This document shows positions 44,613 to 53,921 of a stretch of 64,000 bases of DNA, in pieces (position 1 is the stretch's first letter; every line of letters starts with the position of its first letter). The translations under genes and the position numbers were made by a program. Origin of the DNA: Variovorax sp. HW608. Lineage in GTDB: Bacteria; Pseudomonadota; Gammaproteobacteria; Burkholderiales; Burkholderiaceae_C. The notes beneath the pieces are model-generated. The model saw only the letters and a list, made by a program, of their open reading frames with translations, was not told the origin of the DNA and did no database searches. The stretch lies in the NCBI RefSeq assembly GCF_900090195.1, contig NZ_LT607803.1, positions 5,978,229-6,042,228 of the forward strand, given 5' to 3'.

Positions 44613-45556
44613 GGTTCTGTGGCGGGTTGCAGGGCTTCCCGGAGTGCGCGCGCGGCGTCGGCGTGCGCCTGCAGCGCTTCGGGGATGGCGCGGCCCATCT
44701 TGACGAATTCGTGGATCACGCCGCGGTAGATCTCGAGATCGACCGGCACGCCCGAGGCGCGCAGCTTGTCGGCATAGGCGACGCCCTCGTCCACCACCGG
44801 GTCGCATTCGGCCAGGCCGATCCAGGCCGGCGCGACGCCTTCCACGTCGTCGGCATTCAGCGGCGCGAAGCGCCAGTCGTCGCGATCGGATTTCGAATTG
44901 ACGTACTGGGCGAAGAAGTAGCTGATGAGCGCCTCGCCGAGCAGCGGCCCGGTGGAAAAGCGCAGGTGCGAATCGGTGTCCTGGTGCGAAGTGGTGCCCG
45001 GATAGATGAGCATCTGCAGGGCGAGGGGCAAGCCCGCGTCGCGCGCGAGGATGGCGCACACCGCGGCCAGCGTGCCGCCCGCGCTGTCGCCGCCGACCGC
45101 GATGCGCGTGCCGTCGAGCCCGAATCGCGCCGCGTTCGCCGCCAGGTGCGAGAGCGCATCCCAGGCATCGTTCGACGCGGTCGGGAACTTGTGCTCCGGG
45201 GCGAGCCGGTAATCCAGCGAAAGCACCGCGCAGCCGCTCTTCTCGCTCAGCACGCGGCACAGGATGTCGTGCGTCGCGATGCTGCCGACGGTGAAGCCGC
45301 CGCCATGGAAGAACATCATCGCGGGCAAGAGCCCGTTCGAGGGCGCATAGAGCCGCGCCGGCAGCGCATGGCCGTCGCGCGCGGGAAGCAGGAAATCCTC
45401 GACGCGCGCGAGCTGCGGCTTGGGCACTTCGAGCACGTCGGCGCCCTTCTCGTAGGCGGCGCGGGCCTCTGCCGGCGTCAGCGCGTGGAGCGGCGGGCGC
45501 TTGGCGCGCGCCATGCGCTCGATCACGTTGGCCATCTTGGGGGTGAGTGCGCTCAT
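44609..45556 (-). CDS. Alpha/beta hydrolase, hormone-sensitive lipase family
   Basis: 315 residues. The oxyanion motif MMFFHGGGFTVGSIATHD, the nucleophile elbow GGDSAGGTLAAVCAIL, the catalytic aspartate in ECDPVVDEGVAYADKLRASG and histidine in YRGVIHEFVKMGR are all present. Members hydrolyse short-chain carboxylic esters. It is first of the two-gene operon with the thioesterase-GNAT fusion. A 130-bp divergent region separates it from the alcohol dehydrogenase. Confidence 0.92.
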   Translation of the reverse strand: MSALTPKMANVIERMARAKRPPLHALTPAEARAAYEKGADVLEVPKPQLARVEDFLLPARDGHALPARLYAPSNGLLPAMMFFHGGGFTVGSIATHDILCRVLSEKSGCAVLSLDYRLAPEHKFPTASNDAWDALSHLAANAARFGLDGTRIAVGGDSAGGTLAAVCAILARDAGLPLALQMLIYPGTTSHQDTDSHLRFSTGPLLGEALISYFFAQYVNSKSDRDDWRFAPLNADDVEGVAPAWIGLAECDPVVDEGVAYADKLRASGVPVDLEIYRGVIHEFVKMGRAIPEALQAHADAARALREALQPATEP

Positions 45557-45686
45557 CGGGTCGATGCGCTCCCGACGTCCGGGCCGTTTGTCCCGGTTGC
45601 GTCAAGCGCAGGGGTTTCAGGAGTGTCCAAGGTGCTCGCTGCTTGTTAGATTCGAGGATCCGCATCGTACCGTCCGGACCGACCCC

Positions 45687-46823
45687 ATGGCTCTCATCCA
45701 ATACCTCACACAGATCCAGTTCGATTTCGGCGCCATCCAGCTGCTGCAGAGCGAATGCGAGCGCGTCGGCATCACACGGCCGCTGGTCGTGACCGATGCC
45801 GGGGTGCGCGCCGTGGGCATCCTGCAGAAGGCGCTCGATGCGCTCGGCGGCCTGCCTGCCGCGGTGTTCGACCAGACGCCCTCCAACCCGACCGAGGCCG
45901 CCGTGCGCGCCGCCGCCGCGATCTACCGCGACCAGCGCTGCGACGGCCTGGTCGCCGTGGGTGGCGGCTCCGCCATCGACTGCGCCAAGGGCGTGGCGAT
46001 CGCGGCGACGCACGAAGGCCCGCTCAAGACCTACGCCACCATCGAGGGCGGCTCGCCGAAGATCACCGACCGCGTGGCGCCGCTGATCGCCATCCCCACC
46101 ACCAGCGGCACCGGCAGCGAGGTCGCACGCGGCGCGATCGTCATCGTGGACGACCACCGCAAGCTCGGCTTCCACAGCTGGTTCCTGATGCCCAAGGCCG
46201 CGATCTGCGACCCCGAGCTCACGCTCGGCCTGCCGCCGAAGCTCACCGCCGCCACCGGCATGGACGCGATCGCGCACTGCATGGAGACCTTCATGTCGGC
46301 CGCCTTCAATCCGCCGGCCGACGGCATCGCGCTCGACGGCCTGGAGCGCGCCTGGGGCCACATCGAACGCGCCACCCGGGACGGCAGCGACCGCGAGGCG
46401 CGCCTCAATCTCATGAGCGCCTCGATGCAGGGCGCGATGGCCTTCCAGAAGGGCCTGGGCTGCGTGCATTCGCTGAGCCATAGCCTCGGCGGCATCGATC
46501 CGCGGCTGCACCATGGCACGCTCAACGCCCTCTTCCTGCCGGCGGTGATCCAGTTCAACTCCGGGGCCGAGTCGGTGCGCAAGGAGCAGCGGCTGCAGCG
46601 CATGGCGCAGGCGATGCACCTCGACTCGCCCGGCGATCTCGGCGGCGCGATCCACGACATGAACGCGCGCCTCGGCCTGCCGAAGGGCCTGGCTGAAGTG
46701 GGCGTCACGGCGGACATGTTCGAGAAGATCATCGACGGCGCGATGGTCGACCACTGCCACAAGACCAATCCCCGGCTCGCCACGCGCGAGGATTACCGGC
46801 AGATGCTCGAAGCCTCGATGTAG
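45687..46823 (+). CDS. Iron-containing alcohol dehydrogenase
   Basis: 378 residues of the group III metal-dependent alcohol dehydrogenases. The nucleotide-binding turn is DGLVAVGGGSAIDCAKGVAI; the iron ligands fall in TAATGMDAIAHCMETFMSAA and LGCVHSLSHSLGGIDPRLHH, GTLNALFLPAV. It oxidises alcohols or reduces aldehydes with NAD(P). It lies 6 bp upstream of the nitrile hydratase alpha gene, which suggests a joint pathway in which an aldehyde or alcohol precursor connects with nitrile breakdown. Confidence 0.92.
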   Translation: MALIQYLTQIQFDFGAIQLLQSECERVGITRPLVVTDAGVRAVGILQKALDALGGLPAAVFDQTPSNPTEAAVRAAAAIYRDQRCDGLVAVGGGSAIDCAKGVAIAATHEGPLKTYATIEGGSPKITDRVAPLIAIPTTSGTGSEVARGAIVIVDDHRKLGFHSWFLMPKAAICDPELTLGLPPKLTAATGMDAIAHCMETFMSAAFNPPADGIALDGLERAWGHIERATRDGSDREARLNLMSASMQGAMAFQKGLGCVHSLSHSLGGIDPRLHHGTLNALFLPAVIQFNSGAESVRKEQRLQRMAQAMHLDSPGDLGGAIHDMNARLGLPKGLAEVGVTADMFEKIIDGAMVDHCHKTNPRLATREDYRQMLEASM

Positions 46824-46829
46824 CACGCC

Positions 46830-47465
46830 ATGGCACACGACCACCACCCTCACGATCACGGCCACGAGGAGCACAGCGAGCTCGGCGAGATGGACCTGCG
46901 GGTCCGCGCGCTCGAAACCGTGCTGACGGAAAAGGGCTATATCGACCCGGCTGCGCTCGACGTGCTCATCGACACCTACCAGACCAAGATCGGCCCGCGC
47001 AACGGCGCCCGCGTCGTCGCGAAGGCCTGGGCCGATCCGGCGTTCCATGACTGGCTGCTGAAGGACGCGACAGCCGCGATCGCCTCGCTCGGCTACACCG
47101 GCCGCCAGGGCGAGCACATGGTGGCGCTGGCCAACACCGGCGAGCAGCACCACATGGTGGTCTGCACGCTGTGCAGCTGCTATCCATGGCCGGTGCTCGG
47201 CCTGCCGCCCACCTGGTACAAGAGCGCGCCCTACCGCTCGCGCGCGGTGAAGGACCCGCGCGGCGTGCTGGCCGAGTTCGGCGTCGAGTTGCCCGCATCG
47301 ACCCGCATCCGCGTCTGGGACTCGACCGCCGAAGTGCGCTATCTCGTGATCCCGCAACGCCCGGCCGGGACCGACGGCTGGAGCGAAGACGCGCTCGCCG
47401 GACTCGTCACGCGCGATTCGATGATCGGCACCGGCCTCGCCCGCACACCGGGAGGCGCGGAATGA
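46830..47465 (+). CDS. nthA: Nitrile hydratase alpha subunit, cobalt type
   Basis: 211 residues. The metal-binding claw is VCTLCSC, with Cys112, Cys115 and Cys117; the threonine between them marks the cobalt class (iron enzymes have serine). The N-terminus is His-rich ([18 protein letters not shown]), typical of the family. With NthB it hydrates nitriles to amides in the cytoplasm. Its stop overlaps nthB as ATGA. No amidase gene for the next step is present in the window. Confidence 0.95.
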   Translation: MAHDHHPHDHGHEEHSELGEMDLRVRALETVLTEKGYIDPAALDVLIDTYQTKIGPRNGARVVAKAWADPAFHDWLLKDATAAIASLGYTGRQGEHMVALANTGEQHHMVVCTLCSCYPWPVLGLPPTWYKSAPYRSRAVKDPRGVLAEFGVELPASTRIRVWDSTAEVRYLVIPQRPAGTDGWSEDALAGLVTRDSMIGTGLARTPGGAE

Positions 47466-48124
47466 CCTACACCAGCCACGCCGACCTCGGCGGCAGGAAC
47501 ATGCCCGGCCGCATCGTGCCGGAGCCCGAGGACGAGCGCTTCCACGCGAACTGGGAAGCGCGCGTGCTCGCCCTGACGCTCGCCATGGGCGGCACCGGCT
47601 CGTGGAACATCGACGCCAGCCGCAGCGCGCGCGAGACGCTGCCGGACTACGCGCGGATGAGCTACTACCAGATCTGGCTCGCCGCGCTCGAGAAGCTCAT
47701 GGCCGAACGATCGCAGGTCATGGCCGACGAAATCGCGGCCGGCCACATGCTGCATCCGCCGCAACCGGTGAAACGCGTGCTGCACGCGGCCGATGTTCCC
47801 GCAGTGCTCGCCAAGGGCACGAGCGTCGAGCGCCCCGCCACCGAGCCGGCGCGCTTCGCCGAGGGTCAGCGGGTGCGCACCCGCGCCGGTCACGTCGATC
47901 ACCACACTCGCCTGCCCGCCTATGTGGCGGGCAAGATCGGCACCATCGCGCACCGGCACGGCATGCATGTCTTCGCCGATGCGCATGCGCAGGGCTTGGG
48001 CGAGCAGCCGCAGTGGCTCTACACGGTCGTCTTCGCGGGCGAGGATCTCTGGGGACCGGGGTCGGAGCCCGGCCTCAGCGTGTCGGTCGATGCGTGGGAA
48101 AGCTACCTGGAGGCCGTCGAGTGA
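47462..48124 (+). CDS. nthB: Nitrile hydratase beta subunit
   Basis: 220 residues with the family layout: [40 protein letters not shown], a helical middle ([20 protein letters not shown]) and the SH3-like C-terminal domain [40 protein letters not shown]. It forms the active heterodimer with NthA. The start ATG overlaps the nthA stop, and its own stop overlaps the activator gene as GTGA. Confidence 0.95.
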   Translation: MTYTSHADLGGRNMPGRIVPEPEDERFHANWEARVLALTLAMGGTGSWNIDASRSARETLPDYARMSYYQIWLAALEKLMAERSQVMADEIAAGHMLHPPQPVKRVLHAADVPAVLAKGTSVERPATEPARFAEGQRVRTRAGHVDHHTRLPAYVAGKIGTIAHRHGMHVFADAHAQGLGEQPQWLYTVVFAGEDLWGPGSEPGLSVSVDAWESYLEAVE

Positions 48125-48489
48125 GCACCACCACCCCCCTGCTGCTGCCCGGCATGCCGACGAACGATGGCGCGGAGCCAGTCTTTCGCGAGCCGTGGGA
48201 GGCGCACGCCTTCGCGCTGGCCGTGACGCTGCATCAGCAAGGGTTGTTCACCTGGCCCGAATGGGCCGATGCACTCGCACGCCAGATCACCGCCGCGCAA
48301 GCCGCCGGCGACGCGGATCGCGGCGACACCTACTACCGGCACTGGCTGGCCGCACTCGAAGCGCTGGTCGCGGCCAAGGGCGCGAGCACGGCAGGCGAGC
48401 TCGCGCGCTACCGCGACGCCTGGGACCGCGCGGCCGACCGCACGCCGCACGGCCAGCCGATCGAGCTGCGCGCACACGATTTCGGCTGA
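48121..48489 (+). CDS. Nitrile hydratase activator / metallochaperone
   Basis: 122 residues from GTG 48121. It resembles the P14K/NhlE-type activators, which look like the N-terminal part of the beta subunit: VFREPWEAHAFALAVTLHQQ, GLFTWPEWADALARQITAAQ, GDTYYRHWLAALEALVAAKG. These deliver cobalt by swapping alpha subunits. It follows nthB in the same operon with a GTGA overlap. Confidence 0.9.
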   Translation: MSTTTPLLLPGMPTNDGAEPVFREPWEAHAFALAVTLHQQGLFTWPEWADALARQITAAQAAGDADRGDTYYRHWLAALEALVAAKGASTAGELARYRDAWDRAADRTPHGQPIELRAHDFG

Positions 48490-48493
48490 CGCC

Positions 48494-48889
48494 ATGCACA
48501 TCGTCTGGCTCTATGCCGCCCTGCTCGCGCTGCTGTTCTTCGGCCTGAGCTTCCGCACGCTGACCCTGCGGCGACGCCTGCGCATCGTGATCGGCGACGC
48601 GGGCAACGAGCGCATGCTGCGCGCGATGCGCGTGCATTCGAACTTCGCGGAATACGTGCCGCTCAATCTGCTGCTGATGTACTTCGTTGCGTCGACGGCT
48701 GTGCAACCGTGGTTCCTGCATGCGCTGGGCATCTGCATCCTGCTCGGGCGCGTGCTGCATGCGGTGGGCGTGAGCCAGGTCAGGGAGCGCTATGCCTTCC
48801 GCGTGGCCGGCATGGCCCTGACCTTCACGCCGATGGTCGCGTCGGCGCTGCGACTGCTCGCGGCCTACGGCCGGCAGGCAGGCGGCTGA
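48494..48889 (+). CDS. MAPEG-family membrane protein
   Basis: 131 residues, four hydrophobic helices, with the family stretch RIVIGDAGNERMLRAMRVHS, NFAEYVPLNLLLMYFVA (the FxE near residues 52-55). MAPEG proteins include glutathione-dependent transferases and peroxidases. It starts 4 bp after the nitrile hydratase activator, so may be the last gene of that operon, though its function appears unrelated. Confidence 0.88.
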   Translation: MHIVWLYAALLALLFFGLSFRTLTLRRRLRIVIGDAGNERMLRAMRVHSNFAEYVPLNLLLMYFVASTAVQPWFLHALGICILLGRVLHAVGVSQVRERYAFRVAGMALTFTPMVASALRLLAAYGRQAGG

Positions 48890-48890
48890 A

Positions 48891-49112
48891 TCAGCCCTTC
48901 CTGCCCCCGAACACGAGCAGTGCCCCGCCGACGACGATGGCGGCGACACCCGCCCAGATCGGGAAGTTCACTTCCTGCCGCTCCTTGATCGCCAGCTCGA
49001 TGGGGCCGATCTTGGCCTGATGGGTTTCCTTCATGTAGCTGAAGCCACCCATGCCGAGGGCCACGATGCCCGCGACGATCAGGACGAGGCCGATGACGCG
49101 CGTCAGGTTCAT
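48891..49112 (-). CDS. DUF3185-family small membrane protein
   Basis: 73 residues with two hydrophobic helices (VIGLVLIVAGIVALGMGGFS near the N-terminus, IWAGVAAIVVGGALLVFGGR at the C-terminus) and a short polar loop. This two-helix layout and length match DUF3185. It converges on the MAPEG gene with one base between stops. Function unknown. Confidence 0.8.
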   Translation of the reverse strand: MNLTRVIGLVLIVAGIVALGMGGFSYMKETHQAKIGPIELAIKERQEVNFPIWAGVAAIVVGGALLVFGGRKG

Positions 49113-49160
49113 GAAATTTCCTCCGATGGCCTTCGACTTTAGCCGGCCCGCGGCTGCAAG

Positions 49161-50231
49161 TCACAGGGGCAGGACGTCGCCCGCGCTGCCGCGTCGCAGG
49201 AACTCGGCGAACTCATCCGCGAGCCGCTCGGATTCCTTCGCGGCGGTGCTCCAGGCCCTGGCGCGCGCCTGCACATCGTTGCCGTAGCGCACGAAGTCGT
49301 TGCGGTCGGGCAGCTTGCCGTTGGGGAGGCTCTGCACCCATTCGGGACTGGGCGCGAGCACCACCGTGCGATCGAGGAAACCGGTGGCCTTGTGCCGCCA
49401 CTTCAGGCCCTTGTCGAGCCAGCCCGGCACCACCGCCTTCTGGAAATGCGGATACAGCACGATGCCGTCCGCGTTCACGTAGTCGAGATGCAGGTGGTAG
49501 TCGGTGATGCCGCCATCCCAGTACGCGCCACGCGGCGCGCCCGGAATGTCGTGCACCGCTTCGAGCATGAACGGGATCGAGCACGAGGCCTGCAGCGCGA
49601 GCTCGAAGTTGCCCGGGATCAGCTCGACCTGCCGGGTGCGGAAATCGCGCGTGCCGAAAGGCAGCAGCGCGCCCGGCGTGGAGAACACCACGCGCTCCAG
49701 CCATGCGCCGAGGCTCCGGCGATGCACGCTGTTGGCGATGAACGCGCCGAGATAGCCGACCGGCGTGCGCGCCCGCCCCTCGCGGCCCAGGATGTGCCGG
49801 CCGCGCGCGGTGATCACATGCAGGCGGAAGCGCGAATGGCGCAGGACCTCGTCGATGCGCCCGCCATAGAAGTCGCGCAGCCCTTCGCCGAACTGTGCGC
49901 TGACCTGCCGCGCCGTCAGCCGCTTCTGGCCCGGCGGCACTTCGAAGTGCTGGTGGATGTAGCCCTGCTCGAACTGCTCGAAGGCGTGCTTTGCATCGTG
50001 CAGGCAGGCGTTGGCGAGCCGCCAGGCGCCGATCGATGCGCCGACCAGGTCGACCGGCTGCGTCGACTGCGGCAGCCAGTCGCCGAACAGGAAGCGGTCG
50101 ATCGGCCCGAGGATCAAGCCCTTCGGTCCGCCGGCCGCACCGGGAATGGTGCGCACGTCCTGCGGCGCGAGGCCGTTCGAAGCGATGTGTTCGCGGGCGG
50201 CCGGCCCGGCATAGATGCGAAGCGCCTTCAT
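49161..50231 (-). CDS. Patatin-like phospholipase
   Basis: 356 residues. The glycine-rich oxyanion part (IPGAAGGPKGLILGPIDRFL), the nucleophile elbow GASIGAWR (GxSxG) and the catalytic aspartate in YWDGGITDYHLH form the patatin Ser-Asp dyad. Patatins cleave acyl chains from membrane lipids. The start at 50231 gives MKALRIYAGPAARE; the gene ends 48 bp from DUF3185. Confidence 0.87.
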   Translation of the reverse strand: MKALRIYAGPAAREHIASNGLAPQDVRTIPGAAGGPKGLILGPIDRFLFGDWLPQSTQPVDLVGASIGAWRLANACLHDAKHAFEQFEQGYIHQHFEVPPGQKRLTARQVSAQFGEGLRDFYGGRIDEVLRHSRFRLHVITARGRHILGREGRARTPVGYLGAFIANSVHRRSLGAWLERVVFSTPGALLPFGTRDFRTRQVELIPGNFELALQASCSIPFMLEAVHDIPGAPRGAYWDGGITDYHLHLDYVNADGIVLYPHFQKAVVPGWLDKGLKWRHKATGFLDRTVVLAPSPEWVQSLPNGKLPDRNDFVRYGNDVQARARAWSTAAKESERLADEFAEFLRRGSAGDVLPL

Positions 50232-50254
50232 GCCCTGCCTGCCGCCGCGCTCAT

Positions 50255-52630
50255 CTACTTGCGCAGCCCTTGCAGCTTGGCGAAGGCATTGGCCATCTGG
50301 CCGGCCGGCTGCGGCGAGTTGTCGCGGCGCGAGCCCTGCTGGTAGCCGCGCCCTGCCCCCTCGAAGCGGTTCTCGCGCGGACCGTCGCGACGCGAAGGTG
50401 CGGCGTCGAGCTTCATCGTGAGGCCGATGCGCTTGCGCGCCACGTCGACTTCCATCACCTTGACCTTGACGATGTCGCCGGTCTTCACGACCTCGCGCGC
50501 ATCGCCCACGAACTTGTGCGAGAGCTGGCTCACGTGCACGAGGCCGTCCTGGTGCACGCCGAGGTCGACGAAGGCGCCGAACTGCGCCACGTTGCTCACT
50601 GTGCCTTCGAGCACCATGCCCTCCACGAGGTCGGTGATGTCTTCCACGCCTTCGTTGAAGCGCGCGACCTTGAAGTCGGGGCGCGGATCGCGTCCGGGCT
50701 TTTCCAGCTCGCCGAGGATGTCCTTGACCGTGATGACGCCGAACTTCTCGTTCGCGAACAGCTCGGGCTTGAGCGTCTTGAGCATGTCCGCGCGGCCCAT
50801 CAGCTCGGCGACCGGCTTGCCGGTCTTCTCGATCATCTGCTCGACGACCGGGTAGGTCTCGGGGTGCACGCCGGTCATGTCCAGCGGATTGGCGCCGCCG
50901 CGGATGCGCAGGAAGCCCGCGCTCTGCTCGAAGGTCTTGGCGCCGAAGCCGGTCACGTCCAGCAACTGCTGCCGGCTCGCGAAGGCGCCGTTGGCTTCGC
51001 GCCAGCGCACCACCGCCTTGGCCACGCTCGACGAAAGACCCGAGACGCGCGACAGCAGCGGCACGCTCGCGGTGTTGAGGTCGACGCCGACCGAGTTCAC
51101 GCAGTCCTCGACCACCGCGCTCAAGGTGCGCGCGAGTTCGCTCTGGTTCACGTCGTGCTGGTACTGGCCGACGCCGATCGACTTGGGGTCGATCTTCACG
51201 AGTTCGGCCAGCGGGTCCTGCAGGCGGCGCGCGATGCTCGCCGCGCCGCGCAGGCTCACGTCCACGTCGGGCATTTCCTGCGCCGCGAATTCGCTCGCGG
51301 AGTAGACCGAGGCGCCGGCCTCGCTCACCACCACTTTCTCGATCTGCTGCGGTCCTGCGCCAGCCTGCGCGCTCATCTTCGCCAGCAGCTTGATGAGGTC
51401 GGCGGCCAGCTTGTCGGTCTCCCGGCTCGCGGTGCCGTTGCCGATCGCGATCAGGTTCACGCTGTGCCTGGCGCACAGCTTGCCGAGCGTGTGCAGGGAG
51501 CCTTCCCAGTCCTTGCGCGGCTCGTGCGGGAACACGGTCGCGGTCTCCACCAGCTTGCCGGTGGCATCGACCACCGCGACCTTCACGCCGGTGCGGATGC
51601 CGGGATCGAGGCCCATCACCACGCGCTGGCCGGCCGGCGCGGCCAGCAGCAGATCGCGCAGGTTGTCGGCGAAGACCTTGATCGCGACCTTCTCGGCGTC
51701 CTCGCGCAGACGGGTGAACAGGTCGCGCTCGGTCGAGAGCGCGAGCTTCACGCGCCAGGTCCACGCGACGCACTTGCGGATCAGGTCGTCCGCCGCGCGG
51801 CCCGAGTGGCTCCATCCGAGGTGCAGCGCGATCTTGCCTTCGGCGATCGACGGCTTGCCCGGTTCGGGCTCGACCGGCAGCGCCAGCTTGGCATCGAGGA
51901 TTTCCTGCGCGCGGCCGCGGAACACCGCCAGCGCGCGATGCGAAGGCACGCGGCCGATCGGCTCGTCGTAGTCGAAGTAGTCGCGGAACTTGGCGACTTC
52001 GGCGTTGTTCTCGTCCTTGCCCGCCATCAGGCTCGACTTGAAGAGGCCTTCGCTCCACAGCCATTGGCGCAGGTTCTGCACCAGCGCGGCGTCCTCGGCC
52101 CAGCGCTCGGAGAGGATGTCGCGCACGCCGTCGAGCACGGCCGGCACGGTCGAGAAATCGGGGCCCGGCTTGCCGTCGTCGAGCGTGGTGGCCGGCTGCA
52201 GGAAGGCCTTGGCCTCGACCGCCGGGTCGAGCGTCGGGTCGGCCAGCAGCTTGTCGGCCAGCGGCTCGATGCCGAACTCGCGCGCGATCTGCCCCTTGGT
52301 GCGGCGCTTCTGCTTGAACGGCAGGTACAGGTCCTCGACCTCCTGCTTGGTCGGCGCGGCCTCGATCGCGGCGCGCAACTCGGGCGTGAGCTTGCCCTGC
52401 TCATCGATGCTCTTGATCACCGCGGCGCGGCGGTCCTCGAGTTCGCGCAGGTACGAAAGGCGCGCTTCGAGCTCGCGCAGCTGGGTGTCGTCGAGGCCGT
52501 TGGTCGCCTCCTTGCGGTAGCGGGCGATGAAGGGCACGGTGGCGCCCCCGTCGAGCAGCTCGACGGCGGCCTTCACCTGGTGCTCGCCGACCTTGATCTC
52601 GGCGGCGAGCTGGCGAATGATTTTCTGCAT
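50255..52630 (-). CDS. tex: Tex RNA-binding transcriptional accessory protein
   Basis: 791 residues. The order of Tex domains is clear: N-terminal helical HTH region (VPFIARYRKEATNGLDDTQL), a YqgF/RuvX-like nuclease fold (RVVMGLDPGIRTGVKVAVVD), helix-hairpin-helix repeats (LNTASVPLLSRVSGLSSSVA) and the C-terminal S1 domain (LEGTVSNVAQFGAFVDLGVH). The protein binds RNA and acts in transcription. It is divergent from the membrane-protein gene at 52761. Confidence 0.95.
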   Translation of the reverse strand: MQKIIRQLAAEIKVGEHQVKAAVELLDGGATVPFIARYRKEATNGLDDTQLRELEARLSYLRELEDRRAAVIKSIDEQGKLTPELRAAIEAAPTKQEVEDLYLPFKQKRRTKGQIAREFGIEPLADKLLADPTLDPAVEAKAFLQPATTLDDGKPGPDFSTVPAVLDGVRDILSERWAEDAALVQNLRQWLWSEGLFKSSLMAGKDENNAEVAKFRDYFDYDEPIGRVPSHRALAVFRGRAQEILDAKLALPVEPEPGKPSIAEGKIALHLGWSHSGRAADDLIRKCVAWTWRVKLALSTERDLFTRLREDAEKVAIKVFADNLRDLLLAAPAGQRVVMGLDPGIRTGVKVAVVDATGKLVETATVFPHEPRKDWEGSLHTLGKLCARHSVNLIAIGNGTASRETDKLAADLIKLLAKMSAQAGAGPQQIEKVVVSEAGASVYSASEFAAQEMPDVDVSLRGAASIARRLQDPLAELVKIDPKSIGVGQYQHDVNQSELARTLSAVVEDCVNSVGVDLNTASVPLLSRVSGLSSSVAKAVVRWREANGAFASRQQLLDVTGFGAKTFEQSAGFLRIRGGANPLDMTGVHPETYPVVEQMIEKTGKPVAELMGRADMLKTLKPELFANEKFGVITVKDILGELEKPGRDPRPDFKVARFNEGVEDITDLVEGMVLEGTVSNVAQFGAFVDLGVHQDGLVHVSQLSHKFVGDAREVVKTGDIVKVKVMEVDVARKRIGLTMKLDAAPSRRDGPRENRFEGAGRGYQQGSRRDNSPQPAGQMANAFAKLQGLRK

Positions 52631-52760
52631 GCTGGAAGGACGTCCCTGAGTCCGGCGCCCGGATCGGGCGACTGACGAGATGAAGCGAAAGCGGGGAAGT
52701 TTGCCATAGGCAGGCAGGTCCTCCGGGGTGATGACTTCGCATTACTTCGTGTAGCGAGTC

Positions 52761-53288
52761 ATGGCGGCGGACGCCCGACAATCGCCGGCAATGGGCCTCC
52801 TCAAGAAACTCCTTCGCGTGCTCGCCGCGATCCTGATCGTTCCGGTGCTGCTGTTCGAGGAATGGGGCTGGGAGCCGCTTGCCCGGCTCATGGCGCAACT
52901 CGCCCGCCTGCCGCTCTGGGCCCGCATCGAGCAGGCCCTGCGCAACCTCTCGCCCTGGGGCGCGGTGCTGGCCTTCTTTGCGCCGGTGGTGATGCTGTTT
53001 CCGATCAAGCTCCTCGGTCTGCTGCTGCTCGCGCAAGGCCACGCGAAGAGCGCCCTGCTGCTGCTGCTCGCGGCCAAGCTGGCCGGCACCGCGATCCTCG
53101 CGCGGCTGTTCCAGCTCGTCGAGCCCGCTTTGATGGACATTCCCGCTTTCGCGCGCTGGTATCCGCGCTGGAAGGCCTGGAAGGACAAGCTCATGCTCGC
53201 GGTCCGGCAAAGCCTGCCGTGGCGCATCAGCCGCGCGATCGGGAACAGCGTGCGGCGCTCGTGGCGCAGTTTCCGGCGCGCGCGCTGA
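52761..53288 (+). CDS. Membrane protein of unknown function
   Basis: 175 residues with two clear hydrophobic segments: LLRVLAAILIVPVLLFEEWG near the start and VLAFFAPVVMLFPIKLLGLL in the middle, then a basic C-terminus (SRAIGNSVRRSWRSFRRAR). The start could be ATG 52761 or 52791 (MGLLKKLLRV). I recognise no family. It is divergent from tex and stands alone before the palindromic site at 53299. Confidence 0.72.
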   Translation: MAADARQSPAMGLLKKLLRVLAAILIVPVLLFEEWGWEPLARLMAQLARLPLWARIEQALRNLSPWGAVLAFFAPVVMLFPIKLLGLLLLAQGHAKSALLLLLAAKLAGTAILARLFQLVEPALMDIPAFARWYPRWKAWKDKLMLAVRQSLPWRISRAIGNSVRRSWRSFRRAR

Positions 53289-53298
53289 TCGAAATTTT

Positions 53299-53336
53299 TA
53301 CCCGGGTAGATTGACGCCTTTGTTTTTGCCCGGGTA
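53299..53336. promoter_or_regulatory. Paired CCCGGGTA sites upstream of the DUF2239 gene
   Basis: A perfect 10-bp palindrome TACCCGGGTA lies at 53299-53308, and a near copy GCCCGGGTA at 53328-53336; the CCCGGG centres are 28 bp apart. They sit 12 to 50 bp before the ATG of the DUF2239 gene, in a short AT-rich promoter-like stretch. They look like tandem operator sites for a regulator encoded elsewhere. Confidence 0.65.
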
Positions 53337-53348
53337 TTATTCGCGCCC

Positions 53349-53921
53349 ATGTCTTCTTCCTCCGAATCCCGACTCACGGCCTTCGCCGGCTTCCGGCGCA
53401 TCGCGTCCGGCCCGCGTGCCAAGGTCATCGCCCAGGTGCGCAAGCAATGCGCGCATTCCGGCCAGGCGCAGCCCTTCGTATTCGACGACAGCACCGGCGA
53501 ACGGCTCGACATCGACCTTCGCGAAGGCGCCTCGCCGGCCCCGGCCGCCACGGCACAGGATCCCGCCGCGCGCGGCGTCGGCCGGCCCAGGCTCGGCGTG
53601 GTCGCGCGCGAAGTGACGCTGCTGCCGCGCCACTGGGAATGGCTCGGCCGCCAGCCCGGTGGCGCCTCGGTCGCCCTGCGGCGCCTGATCGACGAGGCAC
53701 GCCACGTGCACGCGGATCGCGATGCGCAGCGCGCCGCGCGCGAAGCCACCTATCGCTTCATGAGCGCCATCGCCGGCGATCTGCCCTGCTTCGAGGAGGC
53801 GGCCCGCGCGCTCTTTGCCGGCGATCGTGCGCGTTTCGATGCCCACATCGCGACCTGGCCCGAAGACGTCCAGGCGCATCTGCACAAGCTCGCCGCCGCG
53901 GCCTGGAGTGCCGCGGCATGA
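53349..53921 (+). CDS. DUF2239-family protein
   Basis: 190 residues. LTAFAGFRRIASGPRAKVIA, then QPFVFDDSTGERLDIDLREG, VTLLPRHWEWLGRQPGGASV and AAREATYRFMSAIAGDLPCF, EEAARALFAGDRARFDAHIA are the family marks. The central part resembles a PF1376-like helix-turn-helix, so a DNA-binding role is possible. Its stop overlaps the MATE gene start as ATGA, so the two form an operon under the CCCGGGTA sites. Confidence 0.85.
   Translation: MSSSSESRLTAFAGFRRIASGPRAKVIAQVRKQCAHSGQAQPFVFDDSTGERLDIDLREGASPAPAATAQDPAARGVGRPRLGVVAREVTLLPRHWEWLGRQPGGASVALRRLIDEARHVHADRDAQRAAREATYRFMSAIAGDLPCFEEAARALFAGDRARFDAHIATWPEDVQAHLHKLAAAAWSAAA

Noticed and set aside
43743..47357. Open frame of 1204 codons on the minus strand
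   Set aside because: Only its left end, 43743-44612, is the thioesterase-GNAT gene. The rest runs antisense to the esterase boundary, the alcohol dehydrogenase and nitrile hydratase genes and is an artefact of high GC content.
49161..52064. Single 967-codon frame covering patatin and part of tex
   Set aside because: Only the last 356 codons (patatin) are coding; the upstream part is out of frame with the well-supported tex gene.
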